From: Chamaecrista fasciculata
Lineage: Eukaryota > Streptophyta > Magnoliopsida > Fabales > Fabaceae
Direction: 5' to 3'
Length of the DNA stretch: 64,000 bases
Assembly: GCA_003254925.1 (NCBI GenBank)
Contig: QANZ01004973.1
Location: 351,522-415,521, forward strand
Numbering within the stretch: the stretch's first letter is position 1; each line of letters starts with the position of its first letter. Shown here piece after piece: positions 12,401 to 25,637 of the stretch. The notes under the pieces were generated by a model that ran no database searches, was not told where the DNA came from, and was given only the letters and a program-made list of their open reading frames with translations. The position numbers and the translations under genes were made by a program.

Positions 12401-13220
12401 CGTATGTTGATCTTTTTGATGCAAAACAGAATCCATGGCACCTGTGTGGTTGCTGATAGCCAAAGGAGAGGTCTATTAACTGTTGTTTGGCAAGATGCTG
12501 CTTATTTCTCAAGGTCTGTAGAAAATAATGAAACATTCAAAGAAAAAATACAATCAATACACAGTACTTGGAAGCCTAAAGACTACAATTGTTAAATTTT
12601 TAAAAAGCTACAAAACTATGAACATTGTCTATAATTCGTGATAAGTACACAAAAGTCTAGACAGTGGGTCTACGATCGTCCTTTAATAATTCTTTAGGCC
12701 ACAATAGACTTTTCCCACTTTCTGAATGAGCTTTAAGTAAACTAATATTTACAAATATCGTAGGATAGTAAAAGAATAACCACGAAAGGGAAGCAATTCC
12801 AGAAAAACAAATGAACAACAGCAATTAATATGCTGCAAGATATATCAGTTTTTGTCCCATAACTTATGAACACGCTTTCAATTTTCAGTTGAGGTTGTTC
12901 ATGATTGCAGACTAAATGGACACGAAAATTCTCAAGTCACTGCAGAGTAAAATCATGAACCAAATTGAGGTAGTAACTAATTATATCCTGAGAAAAACAC
13001 TTGTACATCAGCCAAATAAAATTCTCAAGCACATTTTAGGTACCACAAGGCTATAAATATAATAATATTCCGGGAAAACGGCGTGATATGTCTAAAATCT
13101 AAAGCCAACAAGCAAAAACCGAAAGAAATTCAGTAGTAATACCTTATTGAAGGCTCTGGTTGAGGAAGGCGATGAAGATCCAGCAACAACGAGGGGATAA
13201 AGGCTCAGACAACTGAACAT
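6427..13220 (-). CDS. SBE1: 1,4-alpha-glucan (starch) branching enzyme, class I, plastidial
   Basis: Starch branching enzyme cuts an alpha-1,4 glucan chain and rejoins it as an alpha-1,6 branch, making amylopectin in plastids. There are 13 exons: 13143-13220, 11570-11780, 10993-11062, 10634-10903, 9376-10282, 9078-9194, 8849-8911, 8344-8451, 7886-7987, 7636-7703, 7469-7550, 7249-7365 and 6427-6942. The total is 2709 nt, 902 residues. Exon 1 encodes a Ser-rich transit-peptide-like start ([20 protein letters not shown]). A CBM48-type region holds [12 protein letters not shown]13 motifs are intact: [19 protein letters not shown] (nucleophile Asp about residue 387), IAEDVSG (acid/base Glu about 442) and ESHDQ (about 510). 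The segment [17 protein letters not shown] marks the class I (SBEI/SBE B) branch, which Arabidopsis lacks. The tail is longer than usual for the class and carries tandem repeats. Confidence 0.95.
6480..6700 (-). repeat. 87-bp in-frame coding tandem repeat in the SBE1 C-terminal tail
   Basis: Two almost identical 87-bp units (6480-6566 and 6567-6653) are followed by a diverged third that starts at 6654. Each encodes 29 residues built around [20 protein letters not shown]. The period is a multiple of three, so copy-number change would keep the frame. The encoded tail is acidic and probably disordered. Older degenerate units ([29 protein letters not shown]) suggest that the whole tail grew by duplication. 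Confidence 0.9.
8243..8303. repeat. (GAA)n microsatellite in an SBE1 intron
   Basis: About 20 GAA/AAG units lie within the intron between exons 8 and 9 (7988-8343). In the sense orientation of the gene this is a long pyrimidine (TTC) tract soon after the 5' splice site. It is likely to be length-variable. Confidence 0.9.
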
Positions 13221-14267
13221 TTCTCCAAACTCGGCTTCAAGCTCGCCAATCTTCACTATTCAAATTCAGCTTCAAGTTCTCCAAAATCAAAATTGTGCCT
13301 AAACCATTCCATGCACATCGGTAATCATAGTCGCAGTATCTCACTGTATCTGTTGGTTTCAGGGACCCATTATGATTAAAACAAGTGAATTTTGCATTGC
13401 TATAAGCCAAACAAGTAAAGCATATACTCTACCACGTGAAGAAGCAACGGCCGTCAAAAATCGCTAGCATAAATAAAATTATGATTTTCTTAAATTTGCA
13501 CTCTTTCGTTTTTTTAGATAAGAGCATCCACCGTCAAAAGCAATGAGCCAATAACTAATCAAGGTTCAGTTTAAGTGATTTAAAAGTTTATTTTTCATTT
13601 TTGTTATTGGTCAATAATAAAAAACTTTAAGAGTAATGAGTCAAAACTAAATATTAGGGAGAGAAAATGACGATTCATATTAGAGATTTGAAAAATTAAC
13701 AATAAAAAATGATAATAACGTGACATTTTAGGATTTTGTGGCTAGGGGAATTAAAGTTGAGAGTATCAAAGTGTGAATACTGAATACTTAATAGAGAATA
13801 CCACATAGTACTAGATAGGAGTGTACACAGGCCGGGTTTCTGGTCGGCTCGAGACCTGGGTCCGGTCGGGCCAATAATTTTTTTTAAAAAAATTATTTAT
13901 TCATTTTATATATATTTTAACTTGTATATATTGGTAAAACAATTAATTTTGGATCAATTTAATGATGTTTTTAATTAATAAAGACATTTAATTTGACTTA
14001 ATTGTTAAAAAATGTTGATTTAATTAAGATTAAATATATATTTTATGTATATTTTTAATATACAATTGATAAAAATAATAATAGATATGTATTTCTTACA
14101 ATTAAAAAAATATTTAGTAGTATAAAATATAAAAATAGTATAATAAAAAGTAAAAAAACAAAAAAAAATTGGAGGTACCCCGGGCCGGGCCGGGTCTAGA
14201 CTAGCTAGACCCGGACCNAAATTACTATATTTATTTATCATATAAGTTATATGTGTCATTAATTTCA
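13221..14267. other. SBE1 upstream region and AT-rich spacer with a GC-rich repeat
   Basis: The promoter and 5' UTR of SBE1 (minus) must lie in the first few hundred bases. From about 13825 to 14217 two GC-rich blocks built from GGCCGGG/CCCGGG motifs bracket a very AT-rich core, like a degraded repeat element. No gene is supported. Confidence 0.4.
14190..14214. repeat. Perfect 10-bp hairpin in GC-rich repeat end
   Basis: CCGGGTCTAG and its exact inverse CTAGACCCGG are separated by a 5-nt loop. The hairpin sits in a GGGCCGGGCCGGG context, and an undetermined base lies 4 nt beyond it (14218). Confidence 0.8.
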
Positions 14268-14360
14268 ATTATTTGTCATATCTAAATCACAAAAAATAAT
14301 TTTAAATTTTAAAACTTATAAATATGTATCGTATGCATATTGTACGAGTGTCGGTTACGT
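14268..14360 (+). repeat. Fragment of the GTGTCGGACACG TIR repeat family
   Basis: The string AAACTTATAAATATGTATCG, followed by TACGAGTGTCGG, aligns with AAACTTATGAATATGTGTCG and TACGGGTGTCGG in the element at 33822-34186, in the same orientation. Only this arm remains. Confidence 0.55.
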
Positions 14361-15517
14361 CGTAACACTCCCTTAAAATAAAATATTTGTGCTCCATAGA
14401 AAAAATCAAACAAACTAATTTTGATACATTTTTAACCAAACACAACTTTGATTTAGTTTAGTTTTTATTTCTGTTCAATTTAGTTTAATTTAATCAAATT
14501 GAATTAATTCAGTTTTGGACCCCTAGTTTTAATTAAAGCACTTAAAATACTAAAACTATTAGAAAACTTTTACTTTTATATTTTCTTGTATATATATACA
14601 TATATTTTGGTGAATATATTTTCTTTTAATCTTAAATTCTTAATCAATGCTCCTAAAATCTTAAAATTATAATATGCTTTTTTTTTTTGTGGCCTGATAA
14701 AATTATAATACGCTTGCTTGTGAGGTTTCGGGAATTTTTTTTAACGAGCTGAATCAAATATTTAAATATAAAGGCTTTTCAGTTATTCACATTATTACTT
14801 ACTAAATCATTTAAAATTTCATTTACAATTAAGTTTCATTGAGCCCCAATTAACGGAATCTCTCACTGGCACTATCGAAACGATAAATTGGTCCGTGAAT
14901 AAAGAAAATAATAACTCAGTCTAGGTTCGATAACGAACGACTAGGAAAATTGTGTCTGCATAATACCGAAAATTGCTCAAAAACGAACGACTATGAAACA
15001 AAAACCAGACGACAAATCAGTACTTATAATCACTAGTCTTATAAAAATGAGAACTTATTATTTTTCTAGCGAAGCTAATTTTATAAATAGGTATGCTGTC
15101 TATTTTTCATTTTTTTGAAACAAAAGTAGAAATGATTACTTCAATTAAAACATTTTTAACACTATTACACTAATGGAAAAAGCAGCTGTCAACTCTGCAC
15201 GTGAAGCCGTGCGTGAACCCCGCCACACTATTATAGTATTATCCATCTTAATTTGAGAGAACTAAAAAACTCATGAGAGAAATGCATAGACATATGATTT
15301 TGCGACTTTTAACCATCTTAAGCTCTGGTTGATTATGTGACATAACCAATTCATTATGAGTACTAAATTTAAGTTTGAAATAACAAATTACAGCAAGACT
15401 TCTACTAACATAACATCACAAATGATAAAATATATATTATTGAGCATGAAATACCATAGTAGTATGTCATTGTCATGTCCCTTGACGACTCAGAGATTCC
15501 CTTTCGCACAGTTAATT
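14361..15517. other. AT-rich spacer downstream of the BTB gene
   Basis: No gene, RNA gene or complete mobile element is visible. The final part should contain the 3' UTR of the BTB gene, which ends at 15518 on the minus strand. Confidence 0.4.
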
Positions 15518-18500
15518 CTAAAGGAAATAGCCATACAGTTCCAAGTAACAAATGCACAAGTTCCAGGGGTTTGTAGCATCTGTAGTAGGTGCTGTAAGAA
15601 CAACCCGGAAAAACCTGAAGGGAAGAAGGGCATTAGGCCCAGTTATGGCCCAAGATGCAAATTGACCGGGCTTGCATATTGTCTGATCATTTTCATGTAT
15701 TCTCAAATTCGTCCAGGTCTTCCCATCCAGTGAGCCCTGAGAAATTTTCAGATAACATCATTTTGTTGATTAGTTAAATTCCTTGTACTGCACAAAATCA
15801 TAAAACCCAAGGAAAGAGAGACCACCTGGAAATTCCAAGATCTCATGAAGGCCCTGGATCCGTCCTGTCTCAAGGTATAGTAGTTGGACATAAGCTGCAT
15901 CAAGTAAACATTCTATTGTATCAGAATGGATTGATATTGAGCTGGCAATAATACCCACACCACACATAACACCTACTTAGTTCACAGTCCTATGGGAAAT
16001 TGTAATAGCTCCATGTTTATGTTACACACTATCTATGTAAACCTAGGCGCCCTAGTGCACTATAACTAAAGCCAGCCAAATTGCAAACTTCTTGGCCTTC
16101 GTATGCCTACTCCTAACCATTGAATTCCGCCAGAGAAGCATTCCCATGAAAAAATGCAGTCTTGTCACCCAATAAGAAGGAAAACGTGATAAATTTACAT
16201 GTAAATGTGCGCAACATCGCTGTTAAATTAAGTTTTAAGGTCATACAAGATTCTTAATATCTTTCACTTTTCTTTCTTCTGCCCCCCCCCCCCCCCCCCC
16301 CCCCCNNNNNNNNNCCCCCCCCCCCCCCCCCCCATATGCAACTTCAAAGTACATGATATGCAACTCTTTCTAATGTGGTTGATGTGGCATATCTATGCCC
16401 TATTCCACCATTAGTTCAGGCAAATTTTCCATATATATATCTATTTATAATGGTCAAAATAAGTCCATGCACTTGGTGACCTTTTAAAAATACTTGAAAA
16501 ATATAGGATCGACATATTATCACACCTGATGATCTTGGCCAAGGTCAACCATCCACCAGGCACAGTTATGTCCATCTTCCAGTCGAGGCCCTGCAAAAGA
16601 TGTTCCCTGCAACAGGCAAGTATAGTTCAAGTACCAGTTAGAGAGAAACTCATTCAACAGTTTATTGCATAAAACTAATCAACTATTCTAGTACCTGGTA
16701 GGTTCTCGAGACCAAAACCTTGGGGTCCGTGAATCTTGTGTGGGGGCTGCTAGCTGTGATGGTAATTGTCTGCCGCAAGGAAATTATTATTATGGAGATA
16801 GTATGGATATATAACAATTTCAAGAGCATCAAGCATAAAAACTTCTTTTGATAGAAAATAAGGGGGAGAATGATGCACATGAACTACCTTCGACAAAACA
16901 GGATTAACCCATTGGTGTGCTCCAAATGATGTACCTGCAAAGTACAAAACCCCGTTGCTGTCCCCATCACATATGTACTGGAGCTCTTTGTAACTAGATC
17001 GCCTATGTTGGAATCTAACACTGCAAAGAGATCCAATGTAAAGTAACTTGTCTCAACATGTATAAGTTGAAGAAAAGGTCTAAGTGTAAAAGATATCCTA
17101 GTTAGGCACTCAAAAGAATAAGGTTGTGATCTAATAAGGGTGACCTCTCTAGAAGAGCATGCAGTCAAACACTCTACATACGACACTTGTCTCCGTAAGT
17201 AACTCTATAAAAGTAAAGTGGAATTTTAAATCCTCCTTTATAGTTGTGTTATGGAACCTGCCTAAACCCAGACTAATGAGTTTGAATACATAATACCAAG
17301 AAGAACTGCATTGCAAATTCTTTTATCAACCAAAAAACAATTCATTACAACAATTTGGCTACCAACTATACCTTAAAAGATTACTAAAAAAATTTAATGC
17401 TCGTATTAGATCCCTACTCAAAAAGCTGAGTAGATAATCTAAGATTTTGTTTTGTTTTGTTAAAAAACAAAAACTTACGTCTCTTTATTTTCTGGCCTTG
17501 TCAGTCCACTTTCTACAAAATTAAGAGCCTCAATAATCTGCAAACAATAAAGTAACAGGAATCACTAAGAAACAGCATATCTAAGAGCCCAACACACGTA
17601 CTTAAAACAATTAAAGGCAACAAACTTACAAGATTTTGGAAGATAGGAATCTGCCAGCTAATGTTGCTATTTTGCAACTGCACAAAAAGTACAGTTATTT
17701 GCTTAAGAATAAGGAAATCCTGTCCATTCAAACTATCCATAAACTTCTATGTCTAGAGTCTACACACCTTTTTAAGCAAGGAGTACGGAAGTAGCAGAAA
17801 TCTCACAAATGGCAACAAGTCATGAACTAACTGAAGCCTCTCACCAAAAAGGAGTTCAGGTTTTGAATTCATCATCAACTCGTCCACCACTTCCCATGCA
17901 ACTAATTCTTTTGTTTTCATGCCGAACATGAGGATTGCATTGAGAACTTTTTCTTCAGATGTAACTGCCAAATCTGGATGCTGCAAAATCGACATTTAAA
18001 GGAACCGTTTAATGAAGGTGGAATAATATAATATCACAGGAAGACCAGAGACCTAATGTCAGATGAATTTGAAACTTCTTGTGATTACTTGAGAAAATAA
18101 GGGTCACAAACGTGTGAAATAACATTCTATGGTGCAAGTATCAGAACAAAACATGGTCCAATCAGCAATGTGGCTGCAGGTATCCACTGAAACACGGTTC
18201 AGTTCAATAATGCCACATACATGCGATTTACTGGTTCCACAAATCATCTGTCCCAAATTTGTTAATTTGTCTCACTCCCTCAAACTAGTTTGCCAACATA
18301 ATACTACCCTTACAGAGGATATTTCTGCTTTAGTTGTTAGTGCTTGGACAAGCAAGCCATCTCAGATTAAATTATATGTATTATGCAGTTACCTCAATCC
18401 TAGACTTTACCATCAAATTAACAAATCGAGCTACTTGAAAAGACACACACCTGAATTATGTTACTGAAAGTTGTCTCATCTAGTAAGACAAAGTCAGCAC

Positions 18501-20965
18501 TTGCACTAGTACAATAGTCAAAGTTCCGGGCAAATTTCCTCTGGCATGTTTCTTTAATGTGTTTACAAGATGGGATCGAAGAAACCACTTGGAGGAGTGG
18601 ACATACTGAGTCCTGCAACAAAGTTCAACAGTTAGCTTGAAAAGCTACAGCATTATTAGTAGCCATAATTCTCTGCTTCCTCCTCCAATAAACTTCTGAT
18701 AATAGAAAAACTCTGTTGTATGACCTTCACCCAATAGAAGAACTCCATCCCTGCATATAATATGTAGATGAGACGTATCAATATCTTATAATTCATTATT
18801 ATAAATTGGATCTCTTCTTTTGTTTTCAGAAGTCCGAAACCGCAACTCTCTTCTCCGATCAGTTTATTCAAGTGGCATACTGAAATAAGATCAACAGAAT
18901 TATGATTCTAAGTTTCTTATAACAACTGATTTATGAAGGGAGTTAAGTTTCCCAACTACCTCTGACAGGCATTCCAGAAGCATTTTGCAGCATTCTTGGT
19001 GAAGAAGAGTCACTCCAAATTGGTCAGCCAATAAAAGCAGCTCAAGCAACAAGGCACCAGAATCCATACTAACATTGTCATTTAGTTCCCCACTGTATAA
19101 AAATTCAAGCATGGCCTTGAAAGCTTCTGGCAGAACATCCCTTAAAGTAATTTCTGAAGACATGCTTTCACTCATTCCATTTGTGAACATCTGCAGCATA
19201 GCAAGTTCTTTAGAAAACGGCTTGCACTAACTAATAATTACCAAACGTACAAAATATAACATCACAAGACTTTTACAAGCATAAATCTTACTTTAAATCA
19301 TTTACAAGTTACAACTCTAGACGGCAAAAACATTTCTTTTGTACAGCATGCTAAATCATATTCTAATTGATTTCTCCAAATAAATAGAAGTTAATTATAG
19401 AAAAACAAAAAACTCAAATATATGCTACACTTCCAAACGAAAATAGATAATTACACAGATAAAAAAGATTGTGAAGTTGGCTCACCTTGGCAAATGGGAC
19501 GCTCCATAAACTAAGAACAATTTTATGTGCTTGGACAATAAGCCCGTAACCCTCAATATATATGTCTACATCACTGTATTGACCAGTCAACTGCAATTGT
19601 TTCAGTCTCTGACTACTGACAGGAAGAGAGGGCAAAGTTGTACCACAATGAGGTCTGGTGCTTGGATATGATAACTCCACTTTCTTGCCCGAGCAAAACA
19701 ACTTCTGATTTAGCTTAAACCTCTCCATAGTCTCTTCACACTGTTTCGCCAGTGACATCACTTCAAATTGTAAACTTAAAGCCCTCAAAGAAGCAAGTTG
19801 TTCCTGAGGAACCTACAAGATACAAGGACAAAACCACCTTAAAAATTGAAGCATCTAAATTGGAGTTAAAACATATATGCCAATAAAGCCCCCTACATCA
19901 GAAAAATGAGATTAGTAAAGTTGTAAGTGTGCCGAGTCTTGTATGACCAACGGAATAGTCAGTGAAAGGCTAAATTTGGGACTAGAGGAAATGGCCTACG
20001 TAGACACAAATTGTCCTATAAAATCAGCATACATCAATTATTTTCTACCAAAAAACAAGGATTTAAGAGTCTCCTGGCTCACAAACAGTGGTGACTTAGT
20101 TCTTAGACAACTTTTTTTTTGTCAAAAGACTCAAAAGAATGTGGAGGTAATCAAAATAGAAAATACATACCTCGGTCCAGCCAGTGTAGATATACTGAAG
20201 CAGAGCATGGAGAACCGGAAAAGTTACTGTCGGCAGTGAGATAATAAAAGATGATGAGGTTATAGGAAAATCCCCACATGCGGCTAAAATTGCCTTGTGA
20301 GCGGGCACAGGTCTTTCCTCTACGCCAACAATAAATAAAATGTCAGATAAATCCCAAGCCTCCAGAAAATTTTTCGGCCCCCAATTGTCATAATCCATCG
20401 GTCGGTCTCCGAACTCCTCGTCACCCTCCTCCTTAACTTCATATTCACCAAAAGTCACATGTTTCCACAAGGACATATGATTGTGTGTTAATGACAACAC
20501 ATTAACATTTCTATATCCAACGTGTTTATCCCAGCTACAGAGCCCAATATACTGAACATTATAATTTGGATTGGAATCCAGCCACTGGAATACAATATTC
20601 TGGAAAGGGTATTTTCCTTTACCGATGCTAATCAACCCATCGTATATACTGATCCAATAACTCTGAAACGATGGAGAGCAACATAGTCCATCACCTGCCA
20701 CGTCAACAACAGTTTCTCCATCGACCTCGATTCTCAGCCGCTTATTCCTATGACTTCCCAAAATGATGGTATAGTGGGAACTACTGTCTCTTTTATAATG
20801 GTAGTGCCGGCTTCCCACATTCTCCCGGAAAACCAGAGTGATATCATTGCGTGCAAAAGCTTCGAAAACCACGCAACCTCGTCCTGGTTCTCGGAATTTC
20901 AAATCGTTTCGCCAAGCGCACTCAAATGGCGCCACTGTGAGAAACTCCTCCTTCTTCTCAATCAT
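15518..20965 (-). CDS. BTB/POZ domain protein, At2g30600 type, with C-terminal discoidin-like domain
   Basis: There are 12 exons: 20171-20965, 19486-19812, 18960-19190, 18451-18612, 17768-17980, 17630-17677, 17479-17537, 16888-17020, 16695-16769, 16526-16606, 15826-15894 and 15518-15736. They give 803 residues, close to the 809 I recall for At2g30600. The N-terminal region (FLTVAPFECAWRNDLKFREP) resembles the farnesoic-acid O-methyltransferase-like fold. A first BTB lies near residues 212-265 (DLSDILFIVG, PVPAHKAIL) and a second near 338-440 (QYSDVDIYIE, QAHKIVLSLWSVPFAKMFTN), followed by a BACK-like helical region. The C-terminus (SSPHTRFTDPK, WWMVDLGQDHQ, LELYGYFL) is F5/8 type C-like. BTB proteins often recruit substrates to CUL3 ubiquitin ligases; no substrate is known to me. 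The start at 20965 matches the relative; an in-frame ATG at 21025 is less likely. Confidence 0.93.
16282..16333. repeat. Poly-C tract interrupted by nine undetermined bases
   Basis: Twenty-four C residues, nine N (16306-16314) and nineteen more C lie inside a BTB gene intron (15895-16525). The true length is unknown: this is a sequencing or assembly gap in a homopolymer. The exons on both sides join in frame, so the gene model is unaffected. Confidence 0.9.
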
Positions 20966-23647
20966 CTCAAGAAGCAGAAAGGCCCAAAAGTTCTGAATAA
21001 ACTTAGACAAGTAGATGAGCACCACTTACAGCGGACTTGCTCGCTCAGACAGACAGCGCGCCCTATATGTGTAGGAAATGAATAAATGTTGGATCATGCC
21101 ACCAAAATAAACATGTGAAATATTTCGACAACTTGTTGTGATAGTTGTGTCACTGCTATATATAGAGCCAATAGATCCAATTATCCATGAAAGAGATAAG
21201 AAGATTCAATTCAATTTACATTCAAACACAACAATCAGATAAATGGGCGTTTTGACGTCAGTGTACTAAATCTAAATCCAATAAATAAAGGAGCGAAAAA
21301 TAGCAAATATGCAAACTAATTCTCCACTAACACTAATTCCTATCAAGTCTTTTTTTGCTTTCAATCTGACATGCCTGTCTGTGTCGTGACCCAGCCACAC
21401 AACACAGCCTTTAAAATAAAATACGGGAGACGGATGAAACGTCGCTATCTCAGTCTAGTCAGAGATTGCTAGAAGTCTTCCCACTTGCCCAAAGAAAAAA
21501 AAAAATCTAACATCCACTAGACACTGTTGGCAACCATATGGAACTCCCTATCAATCCTACACCACATCCTTATCCTGTAAAGAACAGAACCCTGCTAAAT
21601 ATCTATCATGAGATCCTGGTAAAGCAAGTGAAACGTATAAATTGAGCAAAACGGAGAAAAAAAAAATTATGCGGCACCAATTTAATGAGAGAAAGGGAAA
21701 CAGACAAATACATGAAAAACATGGTTTCCGATCGACGCCCACCTCAAAAACAAAGAAAAAATCACCGATGTTGGTTGCCATTGAGTGACTGATTTGATAT
21801 TCGTGGGACCATCCTCGTCAGCATATCGTCTCGTAGAGATCGCAGCCAATACGGATATTCCTGCCGATTGAGAAGTGAGAATCAATCAGATGAAGGAAGA
21901 GGGAAAATGATTATCACATTATTATGGAATAAAATGTTGCGTAGCAAGATTACGTTACCGCTCAAATAGTTTATCTGCGGTAGGTAAGCTCCGATTTGAG
22001 TGACTGTGTCCAGCGAAAGGAAATGATTGTTTCTGTGCTCGAATGTGAGTTAAAAGTTAAAAGAACGTTTTAATCTTACTTTATCCTTAAAAATATAAAA
22101 TAATACAAAATAATTAAAAGATAGAGGGATTGATTTGAGAGCTCAAACTCTCACAAACCCTAGTTTTTATGCTGAAAACGGTCTTGAAGTTAATATTGAT
22201 CTTGATGAGATTTTGTAGGTGCTGAAGTATTGTGCAACGTGGCAGATATTGCGTTGCATGACACTCGGGTTCTAGATCTTTCCTTACTTGCCGTGTCTAT
22301 CGTCACTTGCACCAAAACTGTCCAAGTACTAAATGCGATCAAATCATGAGCATTTACAAGAGAATTTTGAGTAACCTCACTGCTTAGTAATTAGTATGGC
22401 ATAATTAAATAACATTATATATATATATTTAATAGGCAAGACTTATATGCAGCTCCTTATATGCTTATTCTAAGGTTTTCCGATAAAAATATGATACGTG
22501 GTAAATTTGTTTTGCATGACTAAAGAAAGAATATTAAATACAATTTTTTACACAACCAATCATTGAAGAGAGAGAATGTAATTGAAGCTTGTGATTAGAT
22601 AACCTCATATAATCAACAGTTTTTTCATATTTAATTTGGATTGGATTTGGATTAGATTTAGATTTTTAAATAGAAAATAAATTAAATTCAGTATGATTGA
22701 GGTTATATATGATCCGCAGATACGATGTATTGTCAAATGGTTTTATCCGTATTATTTGTTTTTATCAAAAATTCAAATTCCTGCTCTTATTGTTGAATCA
22801 TTTATTATACTCTTTAATTTTATTTCCGTTATTAAAAATACATAATCTTCTGATTTATTATTTTTATTACAATCATTATTCATTCCCCCAAATCCCAATT
22901 CTTCCTCGACCACTCTCACTACTTACTTCTTATAGATATTCCCTTGATACACTTCCAAACTCAAGGGATGATAAATTATTAGAGTAAATTAAAATATGTT
23001 TCACAAAGTATTATTGTCTTGATAGTTCGATTTTTTAAAAAATAAATATATAATTTAATTTTTAAACTTCAAAATAATATATTTATTAATAATTTTTATG
23101 AATTAAGATCGTTTTAATCATTTAAAAAATAAATTGTATATTTCAATTTTTTAAAAATTAATTATCAATTTGATTGATTTTCAAAAATTAAATTATTAAT
23201 TTACTCATTATTAAAAAGAAAACTATGAAGAAAAATTTATATATATCATATTAAATCTATCAATTGCAACATGAAATATTCTACAATTTGCTTGATAAAT
23301 TTTAAAAAATTATTCTCTAAATTAAATAACCTTTTTTGCTTGTTTTAGAATAAAGTGACGTACCAATTGATTTTCATAAAACATCAAATTATCGAGGGTG
23401 GATTTGCCAATTTTCAACTACATTTTTTCACTAATAACTCGTGCTAGCGTTGTGTGTATATATTTTTTCTTTATTTAATTACATCACATTTTCAGATTTT
23501 AACTCATTAATAACTTTGTATGTTTTAATACTATGTTTGAGAGTTTTAATAATGATAAAAATGAATAATTATTAATAAAATAGAATGGGATAAAATTAAA
23601 TAAAATGAAATAGAATAGAATAATTTGAATAGATATATTGTATAGTG
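20966..23647. other. Upstream region of the BTB gene and AT-rich spacer
   Basis: The first kilobase has more balanced base composition and may hold 5' UTR exons and the promoter of the BTB gene, which I could not delimit. From about 22050 onward the DNA is AT-rich with only chance open frames. Confidence 0.4.
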
Positions 23648-24430
23648 TTTTTTTTTTCTTATAACAAAAAGGAGGTTAAGCCTTATCACCAAAAAAGAGG
23701 AGGTTAAGCCCAAAAAAGATACAAAAACAACAAAGTGGATCAAAATTATAGGATACATCATATCATCAACTAGAAGCTTAACAAGTTTAAAAAAAAAAAG
23801 CATAAGTAGAAGGAGCTTCCTAGAAAAACCAGCAAAACCAGCAAGGCCATCAGCAACTCTATTTTCTTCCATGCGAGTGTGTGTGCAAGACTCTCACATC
23901 CCAATCATTATTCTTAATCAAAATAGTAATGGCTTGTAACATATTGTTCACCATATTGCCCACTAAACCATCATTAATGTAGTTAATCACAGTCAAAGAA
24001 TCGAACTCCAAGATTAATCTTCTGAAGCCAAGATTCCAAGCCAGCCTAAGACCACAAACCCCAATTTTCGCAAAGCCACGAAGCCATCTTCCCCGACAAT
24101 CCCGAATGGTTGTACCACAAGCAAATAACCCAATAGAGGCATTGAAGGCACCATCACAATTAACTTTAATCCAACCTTCCTCAAGAGGCAACCATTTAAG
24201 TTGGGTTCCCACACAAGCACAAAATTCTGATCATACAGCACACCACTACAAATGGAATCCACCCATTTCCAAACCACAATTTCATCACCACTCGAATCTC
24301 TCTGAGTTTCACAATAAAACACATTGGTTTCTTCATTTTCAGAGGACAAATGACACCAAAATTGATGTTCCATTTCAGGCCTTTGAGATGGACTCTGCTC
24401 ATCAAGTTCTTGCACATCCACTAATTTAAA
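23648..24430 (-). mobile_element. LINE 3' remnant with broken RNase H domain
   Basis: On the minus strand the frame 24212-23859 encodes GWIKVNCDGAFNASIG, LRLAWNLGF and ILEFDSLTVINYIND, a plant LINE-type RNase H (RVT_3). The first catalytic Asp (NCDG) and the later EFDS motif are present. The segment with the second acidic residue, normally before GLRLAWNLG, is deleted. The last motif (REENRVADGLAGFA) is in another frame near 23871. Upstream coding sense continues in a third frame to about 24430. The element ends in an A-rich run at about 23660-23648, the expected LINE 3' end. It is a dead copy. Confidence 0.75.
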
Positions 24431-25637
24431 TCCCAAGCCAAAAAAGCATTCATATCTCTTATAGGAACAAAATTGTTTCTTTATAATTAGATTTATTTTT
24501 TACAAAAATAATAAAATAAGAAAAATATAATTGTCTTTCAAGTTTCAAGTCACTCCTTTCTATTCTTAACTCCTCAATTTGAGAGTTGGAGAAAAAATGG
24601 AGTTTCGGATAACTTAGGTCACAATGAGTGTTTTGGAGATCTTCCTTGGCCATCTCATTCCTTCCTCGCTAAACCATTCAACACAAACATAAAGTTATAC
24701 AAGTAAATATTTTCATATTTAAAATTTCAAAACAAATTATAAATTATTTTAAATAATATGTATTATTGTGTTGGTTAAGTTATAACATATGTTATTGGTA
24801 TAATTAGTTATTTACGATTTAATATTATATGATCAATGTTTTTTAAGAAGTTATCTTATTTTTATTTTTTAACAAAACTTTATAGTCACTTACATATGAG
24901 CATTCTCTTAATTTAGCCCATTCATAATTTTTTCATGCAAATTGCTCACTCTATCTAATATTTAAATAAATTTGTAAAATATTATTGTTATTTAAAAACA
25001 TAATATTATTAGTTAATACTACAATTTTTACCTAATTCATAAACAAAATAAATTTTTATATTAAAAAACATTTTTATAAAATTTATAAATTTCACTTAAG
25101 ATCTAAAAAATTTAAAAAATAACTTATAACGACTAATTTTAATAAAAATTAAAATATGAAGAATTGAGTTACACAGTTTATAAGTTCAATGAAAATCCTA
25201 TTTAATTTTAACTAGTTGCAAAGGAGCCCTTATTTGAATTTTAGTTGACATAATCAAGAAATCAGAAGTAAATTTGGAAGTGAGACAGAAGAAAGGTGGC
25301 TCATAATTCGCGGGAAATTTTGCCATAAATGAAGAAACGCAGCACTTTTGAAGCTGCAAGTCGTCAAGTTATGTTATGAATTTCTAATTTAAGCTGCGGA
25401 TTACCGCATGATGCATTATTTCAAAACGAACTTATCCGAAAAGCACGTGGAATTCGTCTCGCTAACACACATCGCCGGACTCCATGGAAACTAAGGTTAG
25501 GGTTCATTTTCTGAGCATCGATTCTAGCAAACTAGCACTTCCTTATGAATTAATTATTGGAATTTGGTAGAGTGCTTGAAATTAGCAAGCATTAACTTTT
25601 TATCTTGTTCTGTGTATACATAAGAAACCGTGGATCC
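24431..25637. other. AT-rich spacer and promoter of the U-box gene
   Basis: No gene is supported here. The last 150 bases should contain the core promoter and 5' UTR of the PUB15-like gene. The sequence is very AT-rich between 24700 and 25200. Confidence 0.4.

Noticed and set aside
15356-15733. 125-codon plus-strand frame
   Set aside because: It is antisense to the terminal exon of the BTB gene.
20750-21085. 111-codon plus-strand frame
   Set aside because: It is antisense to exon 1 of the BTB gene, whose protein matches a known family over its full length.
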